Source: Tubiluchus corallicola
Taxonomy: Eukaryota; Priapulida; Priapulimorpha; Priapulimorphida; Tubiluchidae
Length of the DNA stretch: 64,000 nucleotides
Assembly (NCBI GenBank): GCA_030141605.1
Contig: JAQGDQ010000699.1
Span: forward strand, 32,501 to 96,500
Reading direction: 5' to 3'
Shown here: positions 35,971-56,500 of the stretch, piece by piece
Layout: the number at the start of each line of letters is the position of its first letter
Position numbering within the stretch: position 1 is the first letter of the stretch
The notes under the pieces: model-generated
Databases searched by the model: none
What the model was told of the DNA's origin: nothing
The model's input: the letters and a program-made list of their open reading frames with translations, nothing else
Made by a program: the position numbers and the translations under genes

Positions 35971-36337
35971 AGCCTTTTCACAGTTTCCTTGAGCGCATGC
36001 GCAGTTGTTGTAGGTAAAAAATTAAGTGTACCACAGCAACGTGTCTTAACTACAATCGTCATGTGACATATGGGTAACGCAAAGCAGTACTTCAGTTGTT
36101 TTACGTGGACTTTACGTAATTATGCACTAGTCTATGCGCAGAGTGATTTGCCAGCAGGTTCTTGCTTGGGAATAAGAAAAATGAACTAGACAGGGTTCTA
36201 GCTAGCTGCAAAAACTGTTAGTATTATAACAGCGTGGTCTGCGAGGCGTTGCCAAGTGTACACAAATGCGCTGTCTGGTACACTTAACATTTGACATTTT
36301 CACGGCCATCATCAATGGCTGGAACTGTGAAGCAGCT
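35971..36337. mobile_element. TA-flanked MITE, family 1 copy 3
   Basis: Left end AGCCTTTTCACAGTTTCC and right end (read on -) AGCTGCTTCACAGTTCC, flanked by TA (35969-35970, 36338-36339). It lies in the 3' flank of the RRM-like gene, 90 bp after its stop codon. Confidence 0.78.
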
Positions 36338-36340
36338 TAT

Positions 36341-36346
36341 TTTATT
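36341..36346 (-). terminator. Poly(A) signal AATAAA downstream of the RRM-like gene
   Basis: TTTATT on +, AATAAA on -, 80 bp after the stop codon at 36427. It straddles the edge of a TA-flanked MITE copy (35971-36337), just outside its TA duplication. Confidence 0.5.
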
Positions 36347-36426
36347 ACTGTCTCGACAAAATGCTTAGTTATAATATTAATGATGCAAAGAAAATGTTTC
36401 ATTATGTTGACACACAGCATCCATCA

Positions 36427-44481
<8,055 letters not shown>

Positions 44482-45826
44482 TTTAGTAATTTATAAAAAA
44501 AACAATGAAAATCAGCCGAACCTTTGCACTGTTATACACCAACAAATATAGCAGAAACAATATCCTCTCAATGCACACGAGACTCATTTACTCTCGGCAA
44601 GACTTAAAATAATAATGTATGTAGCTCACCTTCAGATGCTGATAAGGTAACATTTAAGAAGATGCTTGATTAAAATTTAAAGGTTTCGTCGGTTGGCGCA
44701 TAGCAACAAGGATGTTAAACTACGAAAGCACTTTAATACATGCCAGTCTTGTTTAGCTTAATTAGTGTAGATTAGCGGACCGAGGTTTGTTACACGTAAG
44801 AAAAGTACGTCATGTATAGAATATTTATTGTTACGGCCGATGAAATCTGTGAAGAACGAAAACTTCTAAGAAAAAATAACAAATTGTTTGAGACTTAAAG
44901 GGCACTTTGACATCTTTGACGGTTATGATTGTGGCAAGTCACAGAAATGCACAATCTTATTTTCTTTTGACTTATGGTCTAAATAATATGTTTCATGCTG
45001 ACCTCTTATTGACAATCTTATACTACAACAGAAGAATATTCTCACACGGGGACAGGCAACATTTGGGCGTAAGACATTTGAGGGCCATCGCCTTCGTAAG
45101 CTGCATGGCAACGTGACTCGACTATGCAAGAATAAAAGATTTCCGTGTTGCGTTCCAAACCCACAATGTTGCCCTGTAGGGTGAAATTGTTTGAATCCTC
45201 GTTCACTGCCCTCTTACCTAAAAAGTTACAACTCTTGAAATGTTACTCTCGTGAGTACGATCGTGGAATTAAAGCTGGAAGCCACTACAAGTTACTTAGC
45301 ATGTGTAAAAGCACTACTGCAAACGTGACATATGATTCACGCATTTCACAAGAGACAGACAAAAGAGTTACAATAATTGTTATCGTACAATCCTGATATT
45401 GTACTCATACATTAAGCACTTGCTCATTAATTGATCTGATCGTTTTCCATTTGGTAACCTGTATAGACAACTAAAGAACTCATTCTGTGTTATCTCTTCT
45501 AACGTATACATTATACTATTATTACGTTATATTACAGTACGGCTAGCTGATTTGCTGCCCTGACGCTTATGGTTTTTGTGCAACACCAAACGCTGTTGAA
45601 ATAAAATGCTGAACAAAATTCGTAATGTTTTCTACTTCGTTGATGTCGATCGTTCCACAAGAATGTTAATATTAAAAGTGAAACCAGAAATTGCAGAGTC
45701 AATTGACTGGCTTTAAATTTTTATATCACTGCATATGTTAAATATAGTAATGTGATTTTAGAGAATAACGTGATGTAGTGAATCATTAAAAGTTTAATAA
45801 ACAAAAATAAAAAAACTAGGAACCAC

Positions 45827-46045
45827 ATTAAATTTTATTGGCGCCCAAATGTTTCGTACCCAAGTTCCGTGCCCAAGTGTCTCTGTGCCCAAAAATCCCA
45901 TGTCCAAATGTCTCATGCACAAACGTCCCTTGCCCAAATATCCCATGCCCAAATGTCCCGTGCCAAATATCCCATGCACAAATGCCTCATGCCCAAACGT
46001 CCCGTGTCCAAATATCCCCTGCTCAAATGTCCCCGTGCCCAAATG
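45827..46045. repeat. Short degenerate repeat of about 15 bp (CCCATGCCCAAATGTC)
   Basis: About a dozen 14-16 bp units. Because of the period, all three forward frames stay open as Pro/Cys-rich peptides; none has a start, splice or stop context to support a gene. Confidence 0.8.
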
Positions 46046-46554
46046 GCATATACCCTTTCACAGAATATTCTTAGATAATATTCTCACAAGATGAGTGCAC
46101 TTCTTTTTTAACTGGATATAAGAAGCATCAACTGAAAAAGTGTAACAAAATACATAAACGAAGTTAACGAAGCAAAATAAGATAATTAAATTTCGTGTAG
46201 CAGAAAGTTAGAAATTATACGTATTCTAATGACAAGTCAAGTTTAATGTTTCCTTGTTTTCAGTGTCAGTGAGTAAAAGACTAAAAGTCGATTTCTCTTT
46301 ATGTCACATTTTATGAACTCATCACCTCATTAATCCATTATAGTTCTTTGTCACTTATTTTGAATACCCCATATGTCTTATACCTTGAAAGTTCACACTT
46401 AGTATTTTCCTTTTCTTTAATTAATTAAAGCAAAGAGACAGAAATTGTCACATTTTTAGCCAGGCACATTTTAGAAATCTTTGGGCGTGCAACCAGCTAA
46501 TTTTCACGTCAGTAGATATTCATTATTCAGTGTTCAGTCAACCATTTGCTATAT

Positions 46555-47680
46555 GTTCATCAGAATTCATCAAACATTCAACTAACTAAGTATGACATTT
46601 TACAGATCATCAAATATTCAGTTAACTAGTTATGACTTTTTGTAAATCATCTGACATTCAGCTAACTAGTTATGACGTTTTGTAAATCATCAGACATTCA
46701 GCTAACTAGTTATGACTTTTTGTAAATCATTTGACATTCAGCTAACTAGTTATGACTTTTTGTAAATCATCTGACATTCAGCTAACTAGTTATGACTTTT
46801 TGTAAATCATCTGACATTCAGCTAACTAGTTATGACTTTTTGTAAATCATCTGACATTCAGCTAACTAGTTATGACTTTTTGTAAATCATCTGACATTCA
46901 GCTAACTAGTTATGACTTTTTGTAAATCATCTGACATTCAGCTAACTAGTTATCACTTTTTACAGATCGTCAAATATTCAACTAACTAGTTATGACTTTT
47001 TACAGATCATCGGGCATTCAGCTAATTATTTATGACTTTTAATAAATCATCAGACATTCAGCTAACTAGTTATGGCTTTTTGTAAATCATCTGACATTCA
47101 GCTAACTAGTTATGACTTTTTGTAAATCATCTGACATTCAGCTAACTAGTTATGACTTTTTGTAAATCATCTGACATTCAGCTAACTAGTTTCACTTTTT
47201 ACAGATCGTCAAATATTCAGCTAACTAGTTATGACTTTTTACAGATCATCGGGCATTCACTTAACTAGTTATGACTTTTTGTAAATCATCTGACATTCAG
47301 CTAACTAGTTATGACTTTTTGTAAATCATCTGACATTCAGCTAACTAGTTATGACTTTTTGTAAATCATCTGACATTCAGCTAACTAGTTATGACTTTTT
47401 GTAAATCATGTGACATTCAGCTAACTAGTTATCACTTTTTACAGATCGTCAAATATTCAGCTAACTAGTTATGACTTTTTACAGATCATCGGGCATTCAG
47501 CTAATTATTTATGACTTTTAATAAATCATCAGACATTCAGCTAAGTAGTTATGACTTTTTACATACAATCAGCTAACTAGTTATGACTTTTTGTAAATCA
47601 TCAGACATTCAGCTAACTAGTTATCATATTTTATAAATGTACAGACGTTCAGTTAACTAGTTATTACATTCTGCAAAACA
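46555..47680. repeat. 40-bp minisatellite with higher-order structure, about 27 copies
   Basis: Unit CATTCAGCTAACTAGTTATG then ACTTTTTGTAAATCATCTGA. Marked variants (TTTTTACAGATCGTCAAATA, CATCGGGCATTCAG) recur in the same order near 46955, 47195 and 47435, showing an approximately 240-bp higher-order unit. Intergenic between the RRM-like gene and the pentraxin gene. Confidence 0.93.
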
Positions 47681-48132
47681 GGAGGAAAACATTAAATCCT
47701 TAAAAAATCAAATTTCATTATAAGTCAGAAAAATTTAACAATTACAATGATCAATGTTTCAGTTAACCTTGATTAATATATGGAATTATCGTATCAGCAG
47801 TGCTTGATTTCATTCCACTGTATTTAACGCGGATCTAAATAATGAGATGAGGCTCTACAGGATTTCATTAAACAGAAAATCTGGCTTTAACATCTAATTA
47901 ATTACATAACAATTTTGTTTTCAGTCATCTCTCTATCATAGTTGATCGCTCACAAATCCCTCCTTACTAGCCCTTTTAAACCATGCTTAACTTGTTCAAT
48001 TCCGATTCACTGTTTTGTGCTCCTTATAATCTTCATTTTTTTACTGTCAAATCACTCTAACGAGCTTGGCTTTCAGAGTGATTTACGACACAATGGCAGG
48101 TTGTGAACAAGATTTAAAACCACAGTTATCTC

Positions 48133-49448
48133 CAGGGCACTTTATTTATGACTTTTCTTGCAAAATAGTCATAAATAGTCATAAATAAGATTTCAAATTT
48201 GTCATAAATAACGAAAGAAAAATAATCATTTCCCGATGAATGGAACAAAAAATTCAGTACAGAAAACTGTTTCCACCGTCTCTCTCTCTCTCTCTCTCCC
48301 ACACACACAGGCAGTCCATAAGAAGCTTGCGCGTGACTGTTTGGTGGACTAACACAGTAACTGAGACTGTCTAACTGATGCGTTTATCTGTCATTAACTC
48401 GTCTAGAAGCAACCTAAATAATAAAAAGTAAATGAGCGCGTTACCGCGAAAAAATAAATAGGCACCGACAGAATCGTTGTCGTTCCATCGAAAATTTGAA
48501 TTAAAGACAGCTTACCTATTTTAATGTCCTAAAGTTCTGCCGCCTCAAACCTACGCTCTGCACAATAACAGAAATCTACACTTCTAATTCTTTTCTTTGC
48601 ACGTTCATTTCAGTGCCTTTCTCATCCTAGCGGCGTTAGGGGTGAGCATTCTCTACCAGAAAGCGAATTCGAATCGAACCGAATTTGTGACTTTCGAATT
48701 CGAATCGAACCGAACTTCGATGCTTACCCCTAAGCGGCGTAAGTCAATGGCTTGGGTGTAGGTTTTAGCTCGAGTTTGCCGCAAGCGTTTCCCGTGCCTT
48801 ACTGCCTCATCCTCAAGAAATAAGAATAATGCCGTCTGCTAGAATTTGAGCATATTTTATCTTTGGGAGAATTTGTTGCTTCATTGTCATTAAAATTTAA
48901 CTGTTTTTCTTGTTTAGTTATTTTGCTTAATGTAATTTTAATTAGAAAACATACGTGACGGTTCCCTAGAAAGATGTAATAGCCAATAGTATTTTCCAAC
49001 ATTAAATTTAAAATCGATATTTAAAAAAATACATTATTTACTTGTACTAATTGTGGCTACGAATTGTGACTGTACGAATTAATTAATAGATTGATTTTTA
49101 TGAGCAGTAATTTTATAGGTCATCCTAAACAAATTAAAACCGATACTATAATTATTATAAACACGATCACGGATTTCAGTCTGGAGGGATGCCTGCATGC
49201 AAAACAATACGAGAAACTTCAGGCCTTGGAATGATGAAAGTAGACATTTTTATTACATTTTAATGTAATGAAGAACGAAGAAAGGCAAAATACAAGATTC
49301 TGATTAAGAATATGTATTTCTTTTAGCTCAGGATGGCATTTTTGGTCAAAATTTGACACGTCATAAATAGTCATAAATAAAATCTGAAATTAGTATTAAA
49401 TAAGCTATTTATGCAATCTATGACTAAAGTCATAAATAAAGTGCCCTG
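48133..49448. mobile_element. Non-autonomous hAT element, 1316 bp, with exact target duplication
   Basis: The left end CAGGGCACTTTATTTATGAC plus TTT and the right end are perfect inverted repeats of 23 bp. Both sides carry the identical 8-bp duplication GTTATCTC (48125-48132 and 49449-49456). Subterminal 'tcataaatagtcataaataa' repeats are present at both ends. There is no transposase frame. A 96-bp hAT MITE is nested inside. Confidence 0.88.
48637..48732. mobile_element. 96-bp hAT MITE nested in the larger hAT element
   Basis: Ends TAGGGGTGAGCAT and ATGCTTACCCCTA form inverted repeats with one mismatch. They are flanked by identical 8-bp AGCGGCGT duplications (48629-48636 and 48733-48740). 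The interior contains two copies of TCGAATTCGAATCGAACCGAA-like sequence. Confidence 0.88.
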
Positions 49449-49456
49449 GTTATCTC

Positions 49457-51081
49457 CCTCAGACCCTCACCATTTAAAATAAGACCTGTGAATTTTCTTC
49501 TAATGTATGGGCACAGACATATCTAAATGATTGCAAATTAGGTACCGTTCGATTCAGCAGAATATCAGCTAGACAAGATGGTGCTTGTTTAGATTTATAA
49601 GTGGTTTATTTGGATAAAATTTTAAAAAACGCCCACTTCAGGCAGTCTAACTTAGCCTATTAAGTAGCTTAGTCTGGCGTACACTTGCGTGATCGTACAA
49701 ATTTTATAGATCACTTGCTTAGCTCGAACTGTGCATAGTTCTGCTGTTGTTCCAGAAAAAACCAACCGATCAGCCAAGGACAAATTAAAGTCGTTTCATA
49801 TTTTAACAGTGTATCAGAGTATTGTGTCTGAATAGTTGAAATTTTTGAGTTAGCCGGTTTCACACAAGTGATGCTGTACGTTGTTGCAGTGCAAATACTG
49901 CAGTTACTGAAAGTATTTTTTAAATTTTTTCATCAAAAATTCATTTTTAATTTGTCTAAGGTAGTCAAATGCATTTCATATATAATTTTGCTCGAAAATC
50001 AATTGTGTGACAAGTAGAAACCTACAGAATTTCATTTTATTCAAATAATTATAAGGTAACGCTGCTTTGTGACAGCAGTCTTTCTCATGAACACGTGCAA
50101 ATGCAGCAAACACTTACGGTTCTAGAGAAGTTAAGTATTGTAGACAAATAGTTTAAAATTTTCAATGTCTGACAACAGTCTTGTTCAGATGTATATTTGT
50201 TATGATGCAGTGATGTTTAATGTATTGTGTGGAAGTGAACTTGAACTTGCCAAATTTTGAAGGCACCAGATTTTAGGGGCCAACCCGTTAACAAATTCTT
50301 TTTTCCACGGAGAATGCGTATATTAATTTATAACACGCCTCAAGCAGTTATTGAATCTGCTTCAATAAAAGTGCCATAATAACAAATAAGATTAATTATT
50401 ACATAAAGGGTAAATGTACTGCATCACACAGTTAAAACAATAGTAGTTGCACAACATTCAATGATATTCTTTAAACTGTGACGCACGTAACGCAGTCTGC
50501 TTTAATATAAGCCTATGCAAATAATAAAAATGGCAGAGCAGTGTCTAGTTTTTTGCTTGTTACTTCTCTTTTTACCTGTCTTGAGGGCAGATTTCTTTTA
50601 TTTTGGAGTTCTGCCTGCCCAATGTCTACAATAGACGTAATGGGCATATCAAGATTATGATGACGATGATGATGATAACGATGATGATGATGATGTTGAT
50701 GATGATGATGATAATGATGATATTATGCAAATAAATGTAATTCACAATAACCACGTACGGATTGGGTACGTTTCTCTTTTAAACAACCATAATAAAAACG
50801 AGCAGAACTGAACTACGTATCAGCCTAGGTCGTCGAACGATACGCCTTTGTGTACCAATGTGAGAAACCAAGCAATTGTCATATTTTAAACATGTCATAT
50901 TGGACGTGTAGCAATCAATGCATTCTTTCTTCAAAGCCCCGAGCCCTTTCAGTGTTACTTAAAAAAATTCAGATAAGCTGAGAACAGCAGTTTATTTTTT
51001 GAGTCAACGTACGATAAGTGAGTTACAGTGTTGTAGCAAAGTGGTGAAAAAAGTAATATAATTATGAAATACATAATAAAA
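49457..51081. other. Intergenic, no gene recognised
   Basis: AT-rich; a (GAT)n tract lies at 50659-50725. No exon, transposon end or RNA gene was identified. Confidence 0.5.
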
Positions 51082-51119
51082 TTATGAAATACATAATACA
51101 ATTATGAAATACAAACCGA

Positions 51120-51264
51120 ATTTTCCGACGGCTTTGTGTAAGATTTTATTGTTATTCAATAAACCTGCATTTTCCTCGTTGATTGCTATGCAAGTTATCT
51201 TTGCTGCTCCTTCAGCTTTTTGCTTTGATAAACCAAGCACTAAGCATTCACTCACGGTAGGCAT
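51120..51264 (-). pseudogene. Diverged look-alike of the RRM-like gene's first exon
   Basis: Starting at 51264 on -, MPTVSECLVLGLSKQKAEGA resembles MPTASTCLVLKKKSAKETRA of the RRM-like gene (ATG at 44481). The DNA shares ATGCCTACCG at the start and TTAGTGCT 19 bases in. After about 25 residues similarity fades (KITCIAINEENAGLLNNNKI). No convincing donor or downstream exon was found, so it may be a decayed duplicate or a chance match. Confidence 0.3.
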
Positions 51265-52412
51265 CTTGAATATAATGAGCTTAATTATTTTCAGCTTTTA
51301 CTTCAACTTTTACTCATAAATAAGTCAGTTTGGAGCGTCTAATTAAAGTTTAACTAACGAACATTTACTTCCTTAATTAAGGTCATGAACGTGTCGTAAA
51401 TAAAGGCACTTTAATAAAAAAACTTTACGAACAGCTAATAAATAATTACTTTTTTAAATTGCAGCATCACTATAGCGAATGTCAAGTGCTAAAGGTATAG
51501 ATGTATAGTTTATAACAAACATTATGTTTTATGCGCACAAAAAGTGTTTTGTGTATAAGCAACAAAGAGGTCAAACTCTATAAAGTTTATGTTTAGATAT
51601 TTAAATATTTATTGGTGTCAAAAATACATACAATTCCAGAAAAAACAAGACATATTTACAATTCCGATTTTGAAATGTACAAGAAAAAGCAAAACATACA
51701 TAAAATTTCAACTTTGAAATATTGAAATATTGAAGCATTTGAAATTTTGAAATATTGTTATTTTGAAAAAGTTTATAAAGTTTATTGTCATATAAAATAT
51801 TCAAAAGTAGAGCAAAATTATTATTATTTACAACCACAAGAAAAATGAGATATAGCATGGGATGCAAAAAAACGTTAAAAAATTCGAGTCTGTAGCTTAG
51901 ATATTTTTATGACATGGAAACGTTGAAGTCGACTGACTTGTTCACTTGTTTATGTTTCGATGAATCCACCTTTTGTTAGTTGACCAATAAAATGAGTAAA
52001 GTGCGTCCTATTAAAAAGTCATATACAAGTACTGATATAAAAACAAAAGCAAAAACAAAATGATTAATATAAAAAATGCGAAAATTACAATACAATATTA
52101 TGCTCAATCTAAAATCACAGTTTAATATAAATTAAGTAAAAACATTTTCATTTTGGCTTTCAGATGTTGCACATTTCTAACATTTTTATTCCATAATGGA
52201 ATATTGTTCCATAAGCCGTTATATTTAAGAAAAGGTTTCAAAACATTTTTTTACATTTGGGAGTATGGAAGCTGTTTGTCTGTCTAGTTTTAATACAGAT
52301 GAATATCTTTATTATAAAAAAATTGTTAAAAATATTTGTTAATAAATTGTTCCAGAATTTGTACAAAACAGGCATTTTTATAATTAATTAATGTCAATGA
52401 TTTAAAGAAAAA

Positions 52413-52530
<118 letters not shown>

Positions 52531-53059
52531 TATATGCTTTTGATTATCGATTTTTTATTAGCAACTAAAAATTGTTATATATACGTGCGGTTAATGATGC
52601 GAAAAAACAGGTTTCCTATGTACACACTGATATATATTGGTGTAATTGTTTAATGAATAGGCATGGAATAAAGTCCAAGGCAGGAAATAACTCGCTGGGA
52701 AAAACCTGACGGCCGTGATAGTCAAAGAGGCAAAGCTATCTCTAAGCTTAATTTGTTTTAGCTGCACTTAAAGGGAAGTTGGTTTTTTCTCACGTATAGA
52801 AGCCAGATTTCCTCATGTAATAAAGACACTAAGTGTGTCGGGAGTTGTTAATTTCGTGACGTTGACTTACACTATTATGTTTTATTTACAGGTCATGTTG
52901 TGAAGCTATTATGTTGTTATGTTATGTCGTTACATATAAAGTGATAATGTAAATAAGTACATCTTGATGTTTATTTCTTTCATTTACCAAATATACACAG
53001 GTGACGCGGCAATGGACATTAAACAATAAAAATCCCTTCGAGAACAAACTTAGATAAAA

Positions 53060-53337
53060 CATTTAGTTTGATACATCGATTCTCCAACTTTTTCTGAGCT
53101 AAACACGAAATAAGTGAAATCTAGGAACCAAAACAAATTCCCCGTTCTCGACCTGATGCCAGATTTTATTCTCGACACCATGTAATAATCGGAACAGTTT
53201 AGTGGGAGATTTAAAATGAAAACAAACAAAAATCCTTTAAACACGAGTACGTCATGCGCACAAAATTGCCAAAAAGATATATATTACAGGCGATTTTTCT
53301 GAAACTTACTTCGGGTACCCCCTTTCTTGTCCTTTAA
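53060..53337. mobile_element. TIR element family 2, copy 3 (inverted, partial)
   Basis: The - strand reads TTAAAGGACAAGAAAGGGGG at its end (53337), the same terminus as copy 2, then TTTCATTTTAAATCTCCC as in copies 1 and 2. About 280 bp are kept; the other terminus is not clear. It ends about 150 bp upstream of the pentraxin promoter. Confidence 0.6.
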
Positions 53338-53485
53338 CTATAGGTCTTTTGTTACACGTATTACTAAGTTTATTCACCACTCAGTTATGGTAATGACCAA
53401 AGTGTTTTAAGCAAATCTTGTAACGAGAATCTTGCTAAACGAATAGGTTAACGACACGCAAAGAGCGGATTACGGGTTTTACGGG

Positions 53486-53592
53486 CCAATTGCTTCTCGG
53501 TTTCCAGGGTATAAATGCTGTAGGAACACAGTAGTTTTTGTACTCGTCAGCAACACATCATAGTAAGAGTTGTTTCTCTCAGTCAGAAAATC
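53486..53592 (+). promoter_or_regulatory. Core promoter and 5' leader of the pentraxin gene
   Basis: A CCAAT box (53486-53490) lies 20 bp upstream of a TATAAAT box (53510-53516), and the ATG follows 77 bp after the TATA box. Transcription would be expected about 30 bp after the TATA box, near 53540-53550, giving a 5' leader of about 45-50 nt. This is the only clear TATA-type promoter seen in the window and fits a strongly inducible secreted-protein gene (inference). Confidence 0.6.
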
Positions 53593-56500
53593 ATGGCATC
53601 AGGAATGATTGACAAACTGGTAAGTCCGTTGCAGATCGGAGAATTGATTACTTGACTATTTTAACGTTACACTAACGTAATTTAAGAATTAATGATTATT
53701 GGCTACGTTCAGATGATAAAAATTGCAGTTGTGTTTGGAATTGTTTTAATTTTTAATTGTTGTAGTAATGCTTTTCTTTATCTTCAAATGACTTTAGTAA
53801 AAATAAAAGACGAGTTGATTCTTCTGCTTTGTTTTTATACTTGGTTGCCGTGCAGGCAAATGAGGAGCCAAAGCACTTTGCTGGAAAGAATTAATTTTTA
53901 CTTTACAGATTCTTATTGCTGGGATTGCTGTTGTTATGGATCTTGGTGTACAAGCTGGTATAGAAGATGGTAAGTATGTTGAAGTAGTGATGATGATTAT
54001 GATGGCGACGACGACGACAAGGACGATGGTAATGATGATGATGATAATGATTTATGATATAAATCAATCTGCATAAAAAGAAATTTATAGAATGTGAATA
54101 ATAATAATTTATTTAATAATAGATAAAACAAATGCACAAAAAGAAACTGTAAAATTAAGGTAAGCAAACCTTTCTCTGCATAAAATTAGCGCGTGAAAAA
54201 TATTTTACCTGCAGTAAGCAGAGATTAATTAATGTAACAATAGCCATGGAACCAAGTCTTAGGTGTGAAGAAAGCAAAACTGTATGTGATACAATTGAAT
54301 TGAGGTACTAAAGCCCCGTTTAGACTGTTGGAGCTTGATTGAGTGACACTCAAAGTTTGATTATTGCATTTCACAAGAGAGTGTAATATTTGTTACGTCA
54401 CGCAATGTTTTGTATTTAGACGATCGTGTTTTAATGATCGAAAACAAAACTGTGCAACAAAGTAGTGGTCACGTGCAAAAAATAGCGACTTCTAATTGGA
54501 TGCATATCCTCGGGTAATTAAATATGTTACTCACGTAAAAGTTCAATTTAAATGCAAATATGTCTAGTCTGCGTGTCAGTCACTCAATTTCAGGGCAAAT
54601 CATTGGTCTAAACCGATAGTCTGAACGGGTCATAACTCTAAGTGCAAGCAATACAGGCAACTCGTATCAACATCATTAGTAAATCATATGAGGGCTTTGC
54701 CAATGAAAAGGGAGCGAATAAGTTGTATGAACGACCTAGGAGGTTGTACGAACGAATTCATCTGTTACGAAAGATATACGTGTTGAAGGAACAGTAAAAA
54801 TTTTCTTCTCATTCGACATTTTCCAATCAATGCATATTTTAGAAAAACTACAGATGTTTTAGGTGAACACGAAAAATGTGAATCTGCTGTCCACATTTAT
54901 TAACCAATATATGTATGTTAATTCCGATTATTTTTACTTAGAGTTTTACAATCAGGAACTTGATTCTTTTAAGAGGATTGTGTACCGTGGAAGAAAAGAC
55001 ATTCAAGGTAACGTAACCAACAAGTGGCAGGTAACCCACCGTGTCTGAACTTTTTCTTACGCTGGCATTTTTTTAATTTCTTCAACTGAGATTTAGTATG
55101 ACAGCCGTTTACATACTTTTCGACAACCGAGTCGAACAATCAAGCAGTTGCTTAAACCCAAAACCCTGTAGAAGTTCGGCTTATTTTAATATTAGTTCAA
55201 ACTGATTTATTTTACAACCTTTGGACAAAACAGTGAAAGTGATACTGATATTTTAGTATTTCAGAAAAACGTTAGAGAGTGTCAGTAATAAAACTGTGAT
55301 AGCACTTCGTGTAATTAGTAAATTCAATTTAAAGTCGCGATCCCTTCGTGCTTTGGCGACCTCATTTTGAACAAAACATGGCGTCATCTGTTTGCTACCT
55401 GTAATATAAACACTTATCCCCCCAAGCTACTTGAGCAAACTTTATTGCAATTATTACGAACTATAGACAATCCAAAACGTTAAACGATTGATTATTAATA
55501 CTATTTTTGGGCTTTTTGATGAATCAAGTTTCCAGTATGTACTGAAATTCAGTTACCAACGATAATTGGAATAATCACCAATTTGGCTTGTTAACCTCGG
55601 CAAACTAACAGAACAGCATAAACTAAAATTAAAGTCTGTGATCTAAGTAAACAGCTCGGCACGTTCTGTATGCTCTCCAGTAATTACTAGTATTTTGAGG
55701 TATAATCCTGTGGACTAAAGCTACGTAAACACTTCAAAGGTGTCGCTAATTGATTCACTGAGCAATTTTTACATAAACAGCGGAATTTCTGATCGAACCG
55801 AAGAAGTTTTGTTACGCGTGCCTTTCGTGGGCATAGACTTGGGTTTGGCGGGAGATAAGAATAATTTAAATTTCTATTGCATTTTAAGCAAGACATTTAT
55901 GCGTTTAAATTATGTGGCAATTTTAATATTTTTAGTGTATATTAAAATACAATGAATATTGCGGAGTATTGGTTTTTGCTTTAACGCCAGAGTGATGTCG
56001 TTCTAGTGCTTTCTGTATTGTGTACAAAAAAGGAGATAATTTTTTTACAAACACTTATTTAAAATAATTGCCTTCGGCAAACAGCAAAAAAATGCTGATC
56101 AAGTTGCGTCACGCTGCAAAATTTACAGGAGTGCGATTTAACAGGAAAAACAAATCTATCACAAAACATACATTGCTATTCCAGTTGTTAATTAAGATAA
56201 TTAAAACGGTTAGATGAATCAATATATGGATGTACCAGGTCAAATACGGTGATGCTCTGTTCATAACTTAGTAGAGAACTATCAGAAAGAAAAACTGAAG
56301 TTTTCAATTGTGGGTTAAGGCTATTTATATTAAAGGGTGATGTGTTTGTTTGGTATAGGTTTGTTAGTCGTTGTTCGAGTTCTTCTCTATTAGCAACGTG
56401 CAAAGGGCAATCGAGCGAAAAATGTTTAATACTTTCAATTTGAAAACCACAAATACAATTTTTAAGAATGATGTTACAAACCGTGGCGGTTTAAATGCCC

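Noticed and set aside
45838-46094. Pro/Cys-rich frames in several registers
   Set aside because: All three frames are open because of a 15-16 bp repeat; none is favoured.
54863-55030. Longer pentraxin exon starting at 54863 or ending at the CAG|GTAACC donor at 55030
   Set aside because: Only acceptor 54942 and donor 55007 keep phase with both neighbours; the others give stops or skip the first disulfide strand.
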